Positions 12,560 through 23,719 of a DNA stretch of 64,000 nucleotides are shown here, one piece after another. Both the position numbers and the translations under genes were made by a program. The first letter of the stretch is position 1; every line of letters starts with the position of its first letter. The DNA is from Zygnema cylindricum (lineage: Eukaryota; Streptophyta; Zygnematophyceae; Zygnematales; Zygnemataceae): NCBI GenBank assembly GCA_037447655.1, contig JBBHKE010002744.1, positions 186,001 to 250,000 of the forward strand, written 5' to 3'. The notes beneath the pieces are model-generated. The model was not told the origin of the DNA and did not search any database. It saw only the letters and a list, made by a program, of their open reading frames with translations.

Positions 12560-13603
12560 TGTTACTTTGAGACCTCCATAAGTCCTCAAAGTAGGCAGCT
12601 CACACGAAGCCTCTAGGATAACCCTAACCCCCTTTTGTTTCAGAAAGAATAATTGCCACCTTGGCAAAAAAAAACTCTGACAACCTTCGTCCTTGTGAAG
12701 GCAAGACTCCCTTAAGTCTATAGCAAAAAGAATCTATGAATTTGCTCTCTTGAGCAGTAAGTTATAGAGGGTCAAAGTTGACTTTTTCTACACAAGCTAT
12801 CTGAGAGAGAGGGTCCTATCTACCAAATTTTTCTAAAACCTATCTCTCTCTAAAACTCTATCTACTAAATTACGGCACCAATCAATATACTATGTCGTAT
12901 AGAAAGGTATAGGTGCCGGTGTACTTTCTATATGGCCATGGCACGACATAGCGAACAAGTCGACACATGTCATATTTGGCTTTGTTCCAGCAATCCCCGG
13001 AGATGTCGTGATCCAATGTGGTTGTGCCACGTGTCAATCGATGAGGGGTTGACCGCAAACAGCCAAAAAAACTATTACGCAATCTCGGCATTCTTCACAG
13101 TCGTCTCATCAAAACCAGGATTTTATCGAAGCCGTCATAAATACTTGCACGATATTAGTTTCGCTGTCGAAACAAAATGCGCGGTATCTGTTTTGAGATG
13201 TCCGTACCCTGTAAAATGTAACCTGTATCTATGTCCTAATAAGTCGTTAAATGAAATTGTCTACGTGGAAATATTTATATATCTTTCAAACCCTATATTA
13301 TGTAACCTAGTTCTTAGACAAATACGTTAAGACTACCGACTACCGGCATCTTTGATGGACGGTAGGTAATAGGTTCAAATCGTGGGTCCATCAAGGATCA
13401 TTTTGGTAAATCTACCAACCTACTGTTCGTCTCTCTCTAGATAGCATAGGCAACCATGGCGCTAGCTCCCTCTCCAACTTTCAGTGAATGCCACAAGTGT
13501 GAGAGCTGAAGAGAGGAGTTAGAGGCAGACTGCCAATGCTTTTTTTCTGCATTTTATCTTTTACTAAACCTAAAAAATACTAAAAGAACCTTTAATTTCT
13601 ACA
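12560..13603 (-). repeat. R4 3' LTR
   Basis: 1044 bp; outer edge TGTTACTTTGAG at 12560, inner edge TCTACA at 13603 before the purine tract. It carries leader-hairpin remnants at 12640-12760, a decayed GTAC block (about 12870-12950) and a clear plus-strand tRNA-like module at 13325-13404. Confidence 0.85.
13325..13404 (+). other. tRNA-like module, antisense in the R4 3' LTR
   Basis: Plus-strand order: CGTTAAGACTACCG (D-arm-like), a 9-bp stem TTGATGGAC (13352-13360) with GTCCATCAA (13386-13394) enclosing the B-box-like GGTTCAAATCG (13372-13382), then TTTT (13401-13404). A TATA-like CCTATATTATG lies about 35 bp upstream. The paired LTR (R4 5') changes both strands of the stem together at one pair (T-A to C-G). 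Confidence 0.55.
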
Positions 13604-16600
13604 CTCCTCTCATTTTCTAGTCACTCTTTAATTTTAGACCCCACTTCTCCTTGCAGAAAATTAGTTTAGGGGAAAGCATAGGTTTGGTCTTCATATCTGC
13701 TACCATTTCAATATCTGGTTTATACTCCAAACTGATTATCTTGTTTTCTACTTTCTCCATAACGAAGCTAAGTCTAATGTCCATGTGTTTGGCTTTAAAG
13801 TGATGTTTAGTATTGTCTAAAATGGCAATGTTTGTCTGAGTATCACAAAACACCTTTTGGACACAACTCTTAAGATGACTAAGCTCTCGAAGCAAAGACT
13901 TGACCCAAATTAATTCTTTTACAGCAGAGCAAGAATCCATGTACTCAGCCTCCATGGTGGATTGAGCAATGACCTTTTGGTGCTTGTTGCTCCAGTAGCA
14001 AGCCACATCACCCACATACAATATATATCTAGACGTGCATCTCCTCATAGGAGCATCTCCATAGTTGGTAACACTTGAAGTGGTGATGTCAATATTTTTC
14101 CCACCCAAATGCAGCCATAGATCTCTACTCCTTATGAGATATCTAAGGACTCTCTTAGCTGCCTCCCAATCCTTCTTAGTGGGAGCATTCAGACTCCTAC
14201 TTAGTACTCCTTCAGCTGCGGCTATGTTTGGTCAGGTAGAATTCATGTAATATATTAGGCTGCCCACTACTTGCCTATTAGGAATTGTCTGCATAAATTT
14301 TTTCACTTCAAGGCCTAACTCATCATCCAAGATTATAACTCCCTCTTCCACACTCCCTTTACTTCCTTTCTTTAGTTCTATCAGAGTGGTACAACTATTA
14401 GCCTTGTCCATTTAGAATCTCTCTAACATGTTTCCAATGGCTTTTTTCTGAGTTAACCTTATTATCTTTCTATGTTTGTCTCTCTCTACCTGATTTCCAA
14501 ATTAAACCTTGCTTCTCCCATATAATTCATCTCAAATCTTCCTTTTAGATCATTTTTAACCTTGTTAATTTTATCCATATATTTTCTTAAAACAGGCAAA
14601 TCATCAACATAAATTGCAATATAAATAATTCTTTCCTCATCTTCAAACAAATAAATCGAGTGATCTGAGCTGATCCGAATGTATCCTTAACTTGTAAGAA
14701 ACTCATCGAGCTTCTTATTCCATTGTCGGGGCGCTTGTTTTAGCCTATACAAAGATTTGATCAATCGTCATACCTTTCTCTCCTCCCCTTGCTCCACATA
14801 TCCTCCTGGTTATCACATAAAAGTCTCCTCTTCTAACTCACCATGGTTGTGTTGATGTCCATCTGATGTACTTCCATGTCTTCTGTTGATGCCAGACTGA
14901 GAAGAATCTGGATGGAGGGAAACCTGACGAGTGGGGCTAATGTCTTCTCGTAGTCAATTCCCTCTTTTTAGGTATATCCTTTCGCCACTAACTGGGCCTT
15001 ATAACGCTCAATGGTGTTATTCAGGTTGAGTTTCAACTGAAATACCAACTTACACCCAATCGGCTTCTTGTCAGGAGGACAATCCACTATTTCCCATGTA
15101 TCGGCCGCCATAATTCATGCCATCTCCTCATTAATGACTCTCTTCCACCGGTTTTTCTCATGACAAGTCATTGCCTCATTATAAGTTTGAGGTTCATCGG
15201 GGTGAGACAGTTTGATTACCATATTGTTAACTTGTTTCTCTTGGAGTCTTTTGCTGCCTCTTCTTCCTCCCTCAAACTCGAATGCTGGAATAGATGGCTC
15301 ATTTGGATTCTTCAGAACAGTTTATACTTCTTCCCTATCCCTTGATTCCCGGTCGATTTCCACCACGTCTTCCTCTTCGGTTGGAGTTGCTACTAGGGGT
15401 TCCACATTTGGGTCTTTCTTGATTTGATTTGTACCTACAACATCATCTTCTTGAAATCCTGGATAGTAAAGAAGCTCAAAGTCATCAGAATTTTTTGAAA
15501 CAAATCTGAATTGACTCTCGTTGTATGTTTAAAAGGATCTATAGATTTCCCTTCATCCATAACCACTAGATTCTTCACTAGGATAATATCCTCTCTTTTG
15601 AGATTAAGACTCTATATCTTTTTATATCTTCAGCATATCCTAGTAGATATCCTGGTTTTCCTTTTCGATCTAACTTCTAGTTTGACCGATCTGTGTCTAA
15701 ACTAAACCCTTGACTACCGAAAACCTAATAAGTGTGAAACATCAGGTTTTTGGCTTGTCCATCTCTCATAGTGTGTTTGGCCTATTATTGCCAAAGTAAG
15801 AACTCTATTCTTGAGATAATTTGCACAGTTCATTGCTTCGACCAAAAACTTCTTTCCTATCTTCTTATTTGATAGCATACTCCTAGCACTATCACTCAGT
15901 GTTCTATTTAATCTTTCAGCTACACCATTTTGCTCTGGATTTTCATGAACTGTCTTTAGGTGTTGCACTCCATCTTCTCTCAAAAAATCCTCAAACTAGT
16001 TAGAGGTATACTCTCCACCATTGTCACTCCTTACTCTCTTGATTAGGGTTTCATGGAGTTTTTCACTTTATGCTTTATATTGTCTAAACCATTCTTGAGC
16101 CTTTGACTTTTTTTCTATAAAAAACACGCTAAAATACCGAGACCAATCATCGGTGATAGTTATCATAAGTCTCTTCCCCCCGGGTGATGGCACTCTAGCC
16201 GGTCCCCAAATAGGTGTGTGTACTAAATCTATAATCTTTTCTCCCTTATAAGTGGCAATTTTTGGGAAGGGTAACCTGTGTGCTTTACCTTGAGCATATC
16301 CACTACAATCACTTAAATTCTCACTCTCACCAAACTGAATCCCTTCCACTACTCCTATCTTTTCATCTCTCTTAACTTATCTAGATTCACATGTCCAAGC
16401 CTCTAATGCCACAACATTATATCATGAACACCAACACAATAAAGTTTCTTCTTTTCATTGCTTAATATCAGCCTAAACATCCCTTAGCTACCTTTTTCAG
16501 CAGTGAAATAAACCTCCTTATCAAAAATAGCAGTAAAGACTCCTTTCCTAGTGTTAGTATCAAAATCCTTATCATCTAATACAGATGTAAATATGAGGTT

Positions 16601-16831
16601 TTTGTTCAGCTCCGGAATAAATAATACATTGGAGAATGTAACTATGGATGTCTTTCCTTCAGCTAACACTTTTAGATCTACCGATCTTACAAGAGTAGTA
16701 GTGACTATCCTCCCATCCCCGTGCTCAATCTCTACGGTGTGAATCTTTCTTATCTTAGTGAACAGGTGTTTATCCTTACACATGTGCATGGAGGCACTTG
16801 AATGTACAATCCTGCCTGCTTCACCTTTCAA
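13604..16831 (-). pseudogene. R4 protease-integrase-RT-RNase H (broken)
   Basis: Protease region at 16831-16484 with GRIVHSSASMHMCKD; the catalytic Asp and Gly are replaced (DSG to HSS). Integrase zinc region and core at 16349-15714 (CSGYAQGKAHRLPF, ITDDWSRYF, PEQNGVAERLNRTL). RT lies over about 15180-14560 with many stops. RNase H is at about 14550-13617 (GDAPMRRCTSRY, STMEAEYMDS, LEYKPDIEMVADMKTKP). The purine tract on the plus strand is degraded to CTCCTCTCATTTTC. Coding capacity is lost. Confidence 0.8.
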
Positions 16832-17644
16832 TCCACCAAAAGCACATTTCTGCTTTCGTGGAATTTCAACCTCATTTTTTCTTCCAACTCCTCACCCAAT
16901 TGGAGTTCATCGTCTTTTTCCTGTGATTCCGCCTCATGTACCTGTGTCACAAGGGCCTTTTTCTTTCCTCTCGGGGGTCCACCAGTCTGCCCCACCTTTA
17001 ACTGCAGCTCGGTTAACTTAGTGCACTCACCCATAGTTTGCCCTGGTTTCTTACAAAAATGGCACAAACCCTTGGGAGTCCTTGGTCCGAATTCGTTGGT
17101 CTGATTTTTCCGCACCCCCCTTAAATAATTTCCGACCTATTTCTTGGAATCATTGTTCCTCCAATAGGTCCCAGCTGCAAAGGCTTTCCCACTCTTTCCT
17201 CCCCTTTGGATCTCAATCGTATCCTCTCGAACGAGAATCATCCGTACCACTGAATTCCAAATCCACCTTGAGCCGGGCAAGTCTTGCACAAGGTTGACTA
17301 TGTTCTCGAACTCATCTGGTTACTTCATGAGCAATTAGTTAACCTTCATCTTTTCAATTTCAACTTGTCCAACACTCTCTAGCTCCATGAAAATTTTTGC
17401 GAGCTCATTAAACTTTGATACATCTCTATGAGAGCTTCCCAAAGATCAGATGCCCTCTCTACCTGCAAATGAGGAGATGCAAGCCCTTGTGTAAGATTGC
17501 GGAGGATGAAGTGCTTTGCGGCCATATTGTTGTAGTTCCAGGTATCGATATCATTCTCCTCGTTCCTCGGAATAGATGACATGAATGTCAAACCGGTTCC
17601 TATTGGTGTGACCGTCTCCTTCTCCTTCTCTTTGTCCATCACCT
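16828..17644 (-). pseudogene. R4 gag, C-terminal two thirds
   Basis: Starts at the S1 insertion (17644) with VMDKEKEKETVTPIGTGL, continues through NMAAKHFILRNLTQGLASPH and the gag body to the knuckle CHFCKKPGQTMGEC (about 17060-17020), where the zinc-binding His is Gln. The preceding part of gag, ending TKEGE, is on the other side of S1 (18699-18936). Frameshift near 17110 and several stops. Confidence 0.8.
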
Positions 17645-17737
17645 TGAAACTCTGAGACCTCCATAAGTCCTCAGAGTGGACAGCTTCCAAGAAGCCTCTA
17701 GGATAATCATGACCCCTTTGTGTTTAAGCAAAAATAA

Positions 17738-17840
17738 CTGCCACCCTGGCAGACAAAAACTCTGACCAACTTCACCCCTGTGAAGATAAGACTCCCCTGA
17801 GTCGATAGCAAAAAGAATCTCTGAATTTGCTCCCCTGAGC
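17738..17840 (-). other. Four-hairpin leader array in S1
   Basis: Plus-strand text: CTGCCA-CCC-TGGCAG (17738-17752), CTTCAC-CCCT-GTGAAG (17770-17785), GACTC-CCCT-GAGTC (17790-17803), GCTC-CCCT-GAGC (17829-17840). In element RNA the loops read AGGG or GGG. All four stems are perfect in this copy. They lie in the last 200 nt of the LTR, so probably in R-U5 of the transcript. Confidence 0.7.
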
Positions 17841-17951
17841 AGTAAGTTATGGAGGGTCAAAATTGACCTTTTGTACAGAAGCTCTCTGGGAGAGGGGGTC
17901 CTATCTTCTAATTTTTCTAAGTCCTATCTCTCTCACAGACTCTATCTACTG

Positions 17952-18030
17952 ATGTACGGAACCAATCAGAATTGAGTTCCGTACGTAAAAGTACAGCTGG
18001 TGGTGTACTTTATGTACGGACATTGTACGA
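17952..18030. promoter_or_regulatory. GTAC cluster in S1
   Basis: Six GTAC tetranucleotides in about 80 bp, several in larger palindromes (TCCGTACG, TGTACGG), beside a CCAATCAG (CCAAT-box) sequence. The same block is present in the other R/P/M LTRs. GTAC is the core bound by plant SBP/SPL factors; binding here is inference. Confidence 0.45.
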
Positions 18031-18414
18031 CATGGCCAAAATGTCGACACATGTCAAATCCGGATTCGGTGCCATAATCTCCGGAGATTCCACAATCCAA
18101 CGAAATTTCGCCACGCGTCAACCGATGTGGCGATGGCCACAAACCGCCGAAATCTTCCTCCGCGATCTCGGCGCTAATCCTGGCCGTCCGATTGAATTCG
18201 GCTTTAATCGTAGCCGTAATAAATACATGCGCGGTATTTGTTTCATTTACGAAACAAATGCGCGGTACTGATTTTTGTCCGTACCCTAAGTCATACATTA
18301 TATATTACTGGATCTATGTATCCCGTAATTCATTGCAGTTAAATGGTTTATCGCACGTATACATATTTAAATAAATATCAAACTATATGCTACGTAACAC
18401 TACCGCTAGATTAA

Positions 18415-18494
18415 ACGGCTAAGGCTACCGGCTACTTCGTGTCTGCCGGCCGGCAGGTACAAGGATCAAATCCTGCCGCCGGCACATATATTTT
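18415..18494 (+). other. tRNA-like module, antisense in S1
   Basis: Plus strand: TTAAACGGCTAAGGCTACCGG, which resembles the D-arm of class II tRNAs; a 13-bp stem TGCCGGCCGGCAGG (18444-18457) with CCTGCCGCCGGCA (18472-18484) around GGATCAAATCC (18463-18473); then TTTT at 18491-18494. An ACTATATG sequence lies about 35 bp upstream. Confidence 0.55.
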
Positions 18495-18698
18495 AATTAA
18501 ATATATAAACCCTAATATAAAATTCCCGTAAACCTCAGGATAGCCAAGGTAGCCATGGCTCTAGCTTCCTCTCCAATTTCTCAGTGACTGCGACAAGTTT
18601 GAGAGTTAGAGAGAGAAGTTAGAGATAGACTGCCTCGACTTCTATATTTCTTTTGAGACCTAGAAAATACTAATAAAACCATTAGTTTATACACACCT

Positions 18699-18936
18699 CC
18701 CCTTCCTTAGTCTCCTCCTTTGGAGATGGATCTGCATCTCTGGTGAATCTGCTTCCTGTAAAACTAGTACAGATCCGAAGACTAGATGGACGCCTCACCC
18801 GTCCACTCAATATTCCCAAAAATCGTTTCTCACATAGAGCTCCTGTCATCATACTTTCCCAGTATATGAATCCAACTCCATTAAATATGGGCACCCTAGA
18901 TGGTTGGCCCATAACCTGCAACTCTGAGACCTCCAT
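18699..18936 (-). pseudogene. R4 gag, N-terminal part
   Basis: About 80 codons starting MEVSELQVMGQPSRVPIFNG at 18936, inside the R4 5' LTR, and ending TKEGE at the S1 target site. Residues 7-10 are encoded by the primer-binding site (element-sense GGTTATGGGCCA, 18905-18916). The rest of gag resumes at 17644. Confidence 0.8.
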
Positions 18937-19956
18937 TGGTCCTCAGAGTAGGCAGCTCATAGGAAGCCTCTAGGAAAACCTTGACCCCTTTGTGTTTCAG
19001 CAAGAATAAATGCCAACCTGGAAGACAAAAACAATAAACACCTTCACCCTTGTGAAGGCAAGACTAACGTGAATCGATAGAAAAAGAATCTCTAAATTTG
19101 CTCCCCTGAGCAGTAAGTTATGAAGGGTCAAAGTTGACCATTTGTACAGAAGCTCTCTTAGAGAGAACCTCCTATCTATTAAATTTTTCTAAGTCTTATC
19201 TCTCTCAAAAACTCTATCTATTGAAGAACGGCACCAATAATAATAATGTGTCGTATAGAAAGGTACAGGTGTCGATGTACTTTCTGTACAGTCGTTGTAC
19301 GACAAAGCCAACAAGTCAACACATGTCATATTTGGATTCATTCCTGCAATCCTCGGAGATGCCGTAATCCAATGTGGTTGTGCCACTTGTCAATCGATGT
19401 GGCACCTATCGCAAAACGCCGAAAAACCTTTTCCGCGATCTCGACATTTTATGCGGCCGTTCGATCAAAACCGGGTTTCAATTAAAGGCGTCATAAACAC
19501 TTACGTGATATTAGTTTCTCTGACGAACAAAATGCGTAGTATCCGTTTCGAGATGTCGGTACCCTGTAAAATACAAACTGTATATATATCCTAATAAGCC
19601 GTTAAATAAAATTGTCTACGTGTAAATATTTATATATCTATCAAACCCTATATTATGTAACCTTGATTTTAGACTAATTCGTTAAGACTATCGGCTACCG
19701 GCTGCTTTGACGCACAGTAAGTACTGGGTTTAAATCGTGGGTCCGTCAAGGATCATTTTGGTAAATCTACCAACCTACTGTGAGTCTCTCTGGATAACAT
19801 AGGCACCCTTGGCTCTAGCTCCCTCTACGCCTTTTAGTGACTGTGACAAGTGTGGGAGGTGAAGAGAGGAGTTAGAGGCTCACAACCTCTACTTCTTTTC
19901 TGCATTTTATCTTTTACAAAAGCTAGTAAATACTAAAGGAACCTTTAATTTCTACA
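18917..19956 (-). repeat. R4 5' LTR
   Basis: 1040 bp, TG at 18917 next to the primer-binding site, TCTACA edge at 19956. Leader hairpins: CCTTCAC-CCTT-GTGAAGG (about 19042-19059) and GCTC-CCCT-GAGC (about 19100-19111). The plus-strand tRNA-like module is at 19680-19759, with stem TTGACGCAC (19707-19715) and GTCCGTCAA (19741-19749), GGTTTAAATCG (19727-19737) and TTTT (19756-19759). Confidence 0.85.
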
Positions 19957-19961
19957 CAGAT

Positions 19962-20163
19962 CCCCAAAAGAACCTAACGCCACCGAATCTAGAGGACCTC
20001 CATACATTATTGATGGCCTCCTCACCCTTCGGTTCACTATCCACCATAAGTGTTTCTCATGAAGGGCACCTTTGGTCATGGTTTCCGAATAGATAAACCC
20101 TTTTCCATTAAATACGGGCACCCTAGAGGGTAGGCCCCTAACATGAAATCTTGTGGTCGCCAT
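19962..20163 (-). pseudogene. R3 gag, N-terminal part
   Basis: About 67 codons starting MATTRFHVRGLPSRVPVFNG at 20163, inside the R3 5' LTR, up to the R4 insertion site. It continues at 12559 on the other side of R4. The start context and the RxLPSRVP motif match the other gag N-termini. Confidence 0.75.
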
Positions 20164-21161
20164 TGAACCAAAAAATTACCAGCTATGTAGAAGCCCTCTA
20201 AGTTAAAATCAGCTTTCCTATTTTGCTTAAAGATAGCACGTAGTCGAACCAAAACAAAGCTGACCAATCTTACCCCTGCGAGGGCTTGACTTCTTTGAGT
20301 CAGACGCAAAAGGAATCTCCAAATTTGCTCAACTGGGAAGTTAATTATTAGAGGCCAAAGTTAGCATTTTGTATACAACCTTGCTAGGAGAGAGGCGGCT
20401 GCCTCATATTTTCCTAATCGCTAAAATCCCACCCTAAACCCCCATATTACTAAAGTAATTATCCAATTAGACGACTGCATGGTAGAGTAAGGTACCGAAG
20501 CCGTGATACCTTTTGTACCGTAGGTGTACGATGTGGGTTAGCCGAAGACGTTTGACGTCATTTAACTTATTCTAAAGTACTCCGTGAATTCCGCAGAGCA
20601 ATGTAAGTCTGCCATATGTCATCTGGTGATGTTATATCCAAAAATCGCCAAAAATGGCCATTTGGTGATGTTGGCCCTCATGGAAGCTGTCTGACGTAGA
20701 CCAACTTTTAATGTCGTCCGTTCAAACAAATGTCTGGTATATTTATTTTGTGCGGGGTATTGTACAATTGGTTCTATATTATGCTAAGTTTTTATAACCA
20801 GTTAAATGGTTTATGGTACACTAACATCTGTAAGTAGTCATCAAACCCTATATAATTCAACGATCTTCTACGACTTACCGTTTAGAGCGGACGGTTGCGC
20901 CGTGTTCTGCCGGTCAAAGGTTCGAGTCCTATCAGACTCACCTTTTTGTCCAATGGTAACTTTGTCACTCTTATTCTCTCTTACCAACTTGCCCTCTCCT
21001 CCATTAGCCATGGCTTGTTCTCTCTCTCTTAATTCTTCAGTGACTATAAAAAGTGTGGGAACCTTAGTGAGTGATTAGGAGTCAGGCGGACTAACTATCT
21101 AATCTCTTTTTGTTTCTATTTCAAGACTTATAAAATACCTCATAAATTTTTAATTTCTACA
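20144..21161 (-). repeat. R3 5' LTR
   Basis: 1018 bp, TG at 20144 and TCTACA edge at 21161. Pairs with the LTR at 7335-8336. The tRNA-like module on the plus strand is at 20850-20947. Confidence 0.85.
20850..20947 (+). other. tRNA-like module, antisense in the R3 5' LTR
   Basis: The best-kept Pol III-like signals of the set. TATATAA near 20850 is followed by CAACGATC, ACTTACCGTTTAGAGCGG (tRNA D-arm-like; compare the tRNA consensus GGTTAGAGCG), a perfect B-box GGTTCGAGTCC (20919-20929) and TTTTT (20943-20947). The A-to-B spacing of about 40 nt is within the tRNA range. The acceptor stem pairs poorly, so it is not a functional tRNA gene. Confidence 0.55.
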
Positions 21162-21166
21162 GCTTA

Positions 21167-22308
21167 TCTAGATAGTAATGACGGCAAGTTGATAAAAACC
21201 CAAATGACTCACACCCTGACACCTAAAACCCCAAAATATAACTTCTGTGAAACAAGACATTTTGTGTGCTCAATTCACACAAAAACAAAAAGAACGCAAA
21301 GTTAGAATATGAGTATTTGGATACATTCCCCAACTTTGAATTCCTGTATAAATGTCGCCACCCTAATCAACTACACCCTTGTGTAGCGTGGACTCCCTTG
21401 AGACCGCAACAAAAAAAATCATTGAATTTGCTCACTTGAGCAGTTCATTATGGCTCGCCAAAGATGGCCTTTAAATATAAAAGCACCCTAGGAGAGTGGC
21501 GGCTACCTACTATTTTTCTAAGTCCTAAACCTCTCTCTAAACCCTCTACTACGGAAATACAGTACCAATCACAAGACTATACTGTATATAAAAGTACAGG
21601 TGCCTTAGAACTTTCTGTACGGCATTTGTAAGGCATGGCCATAACTGTGACATATGTCATATCAAGACTTGTTACCGTGTATTCCGAAGATTCCGTAAAC
21701 TCGTAAGATTTTGCCACGTTTCATCTAGAGTGGTAGCGTCCAAACAACGCTAACGTGGCCATTCCTGAACCTTGGCTGGAACCATGGCCGTGGATCAAAG
21801 TCGGCTTTTGATACAACCGTCCAAATAAATGTCCGAAAACATTTATTTCATAAGTTATGTAAAACACAGTGGGTTTTACGCATTATGATTCCATTTTATT
21901 AGTTAAATAGAATATTCGGCGTGTACACATTTAAATATCTATCATACCCTATGTATCCTAGTATTGTTCCTAGATTATAGGATAAAGATAACTTTTACCG
22001 GCTATATTGACAGACGGTAGGTACCATGAAAAAATCTTGATGTCGGCAGCCATTTTTGGTATAGACTAAGTATTTAGTTAATTCTCTGTCTCTTTGGACA
22101 GCATAGGCAGCTTTGGTTCTAGCTCTCTATCCGGTCTTCATGGTTTTAGCTCTCTCTGCCCGTTCTTCATGGTTATAACTCTCTCTTCGAATTTTTGTTA
22201 CTACAACAAGTATGGGGACGAGAGAGTGGAGAGAGAAGCCGGCTGCCTTTGCTGACTTCCTCCTTTTATTTTTCCTATTCACACCTAGAAAATACATGAA
22301 TTTCAACA
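21167..22308 (-). repeat. R2 5' LTR, main part
   Basis: Continuation of the LTR split by R3; CAACA edge at 22308. Leader hairpin H3 reads CTACAC-CCTT-GTGTAG (21371-21386), with both arms changed together relative to CTTCAC/GTGAAG in family A. H1 is GCTC-ACTT-GAGC (21430-21441). A degraded tRNA-like module is at 21975-22057 with TTTTT at 22053-22057. The first 180 bp (21167-21350) is A-rich with no recognisable coding. Confidence 0.75.
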
Positions 22309-22387
22309 TGTCATTTATGAATATGTGTTCGTAAAATGATTAGCATTAAGGTATGTGTTGCATATTGGGGATGGGGCTTGATGTTCG

Positions 22388-23447
22388 TGAAACTCTGAGA
22401 CCTCCATAAGTCCTCAAAGTGGACAGCTTCCAAGAAGCCTCTAAGATAACCCTGACCCCTTTGTGTTTCAGCAAAAATAACTGCCACCCTGACAGACAAA
22501 AACTATGACCAACTTCACCCCCCCTTGTGAAGACAAGACTCCCCTGACTCGATAGCAAAAAAAAAATCTGAATTTGCTCCCCTGAGCAGTAAGTTATGGA
22601 GGGTCAAAGTTGACCTTTTGTACAGAAGCTCTTTGGGTGAGAGGGTCCTATCTCCTAACTTTTCTAAGTCCTATCTCTCTCAGAGACTCTATCTACTGAT
22701 GTACGGAGCCAATCAGAATGCAGCTTCGTACACAAAAGTACAGCTGCCGGTGTACTTTCTGTACGAACATCGTACGACATGGCCTAAATCTCGACACGTG
22801 GTATGTCCGGATTCGTTCCCGTAATCCTCGGAGATGCCGTGATCCAATGTTATTCCGCCACGTGTCATCCAATGTGGCGATGTTCACAAACCGCCGAAAT
22901 CCTCTTTCGCAATCTCGGGGTTAATTCCGGCTGTCCGATTAAATGCATATTTAATCCTAGCCGTAATAAATACATGTGCGATATTCTTTTCTATACAGAA
23001 ACAAATGTGTGGTTTTGATTTCTTATCCGTACCGCTATCCGTACTTTGACAATTATGGATCTATGTCTCCCGTAATCAGTTATAGTTAAATGAATTTTCC
23101 TACTGAATAACATTTAATTAAATATCATACCCTATAATACGTAACATTCGATGAAGACTTAACGGCTAAGGCTACCATCTACCGGCTGCCTGCCGGCCGG
23201 TAGGTACATGGATCAAATCCTGTAGCCGGCACCATATCTTTTTAGTGAATAAACCCCTAACTAATATATAATCCCGTAAAATTCTGGTTAGCCTACGTAG
23301 CCATGGCTCTAGCTCCCTCTTTCATTTCTCAGCGACTGCGACAAGTTTGAGTGTTAAAGAGAGAAGTTAGAGGTAGACTGCCTCGGCTTCTTTCTATATT
23401 TCTATTTAGACCTAGAAAATACTTTAAATGGATCATTAATTTCTACA
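22388..23447 (-). repeat. S2: solo LTR (family A) inserted in R6
   Basis: 1060-bp LTR with TGAAACTCTG at 22388 and TTCTACA at 23447, flanked by perfect 5-bp duplications GTTCG (22383-22387 and 23448-23452). The R6 RNase H reading continues across the site. It holds CTTCAC-type and GCTC-CCCT-GAGC hairpins (about 22480-22590), a GTAC block (22698-22770) and the module at 23160-23243 (AACGGCTAAGGCT, GGATCAAATCC at 23210-23220, TTTTT at 23239-23243). Confidence 0.9.
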
Positions 23448-23452
23448 GTTCG

Positions 23453-23719
23453 AACTGCAAACTAAAATCCTTTTTCGAAGAGCATGGATTTATGAAAAGT
23501 GGCACGCAAAATGAAATGTGTGATCAACAAGATGCAATGATTATTTTGGCTAATCTAATACAAGTCTTTAAACACGTGGGTATTCACATAAGATTTTATG
23601 AAGGGAAAAGGAAAAGGAAGAAGAAAAAATATATATATATATATATAAATTTGTATTATTTTGTTGTTTTTATTATTAATTGTGAGTTGAAAGAAAAGTA
23701 GACTAGATAATAAGGGGAG
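23453..23719 (+). pseudogene. R6 RNase H C-terminal fragment
   Basis: About 50 codons of copia RNase H (SFFEEHGFMKSGTQNE, then DQQDAMIILANL), degenerating into an A-rich and (AT)n stretch (23628-23650) before the purine tract at 23708-23719. The section between GDGA and the SFFEEHG motif (about 25 residues, normally with the STMEAEY motif) is missing, so there is an internal deletion besides the S2 insertion. Confidence 0.7.

Larger units (their letters stand above)
17645..18693 (-). repeat. S1: solo LTR (family A) inserted in R4 gag
   Basis: 1049-bp LTR with TG/CA edges, flanked by perfect 5-bp duplications CACCT (17640-17644 and 18694-18698). R4 gag reads TKEGEV / VMDKEKEKE across it when it is removed. 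No internal region remains, so it is the product of LTR-LTR recombination. All four leader hairpins are intact here (17738-17840). It also holds the GTAC block (17952-18030) and the tRNA-like module (18415-18494). Confidence 0.9.
12560..19956 (-). mobile_element. R4: copia element nested in R3 gag
   Basis: 3' LTR 12560-13603, internal region 13604-17644 plus 18699-18916, 5' LTR 18917-19956. A solo LTR (S1) interrupts its gag. The LTR pair shares GTCGTATAGAAAGGTA and the TCATTTTGGTAAATCTACC segment, not found in the other LTRs. The flanks are CACAT (12555-12559) and CAGAT (19957-19961), a 5-bp TSD with one change. R3 gag reads continuously across the site when R4 is removed. Confidence 0.85.
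7335..21161 (-). mobile_element. R3: copia element nested in the R2 5' LTR
   Basis: 3' LTR 7335-8336, internal region 8337-12559 plus 19962-20143, 5' LTR 20144-21161. R4 is inserted in gag. The LTR pair shares distinctive text (AAGCCCTCTAAG, CTATTTTGCTTAAAG). The TSD is GCTTG left and GCTTA right, one mismatch, in agreement with age. R3 lies inside the R2 5' LTR. Confidence 0.85.
4468..22308 (-). mobile_element. R2: copia element with short internal region, host of R3
   Basis: Minus-strand element. 3' LTR 4468-5321 (U5 end truncated), internal region 5322-7280, 5' LTR split into 7281-7334 and 21167-22308 by insertion of R3. The two LTRs are clearly a pair: both carry the same family-specific text around the CTACTATTTTTCTAAGTCCTAA segment and GTACAGGTGCC. 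The internal region is only about 2 kb, against about 4 kb in relatives, so most of integrase and RT has been deleted. The right edge (22308, CAACA) abuts R6. Confidence 0.8.

Noticed and set aside
20919-20929. Functional tRNA gene at the R3 5' LTR
   Set aside because: B-box and D-arm resemble tRNA, but the acceptor and anticodon stems do not fold properly and the same module recurs in every LTR, so it is reported as a tRNA-like module.
1-23447. Head-to-tail tandem array of copia elements sharing LTRs
   Set aside because: LTR subfamilies do not pair with immediate neighbours but with distant ones (7335 with 20144, 12560 with 18917). Target duplications and rejoined gag frames show nested insertion instead.
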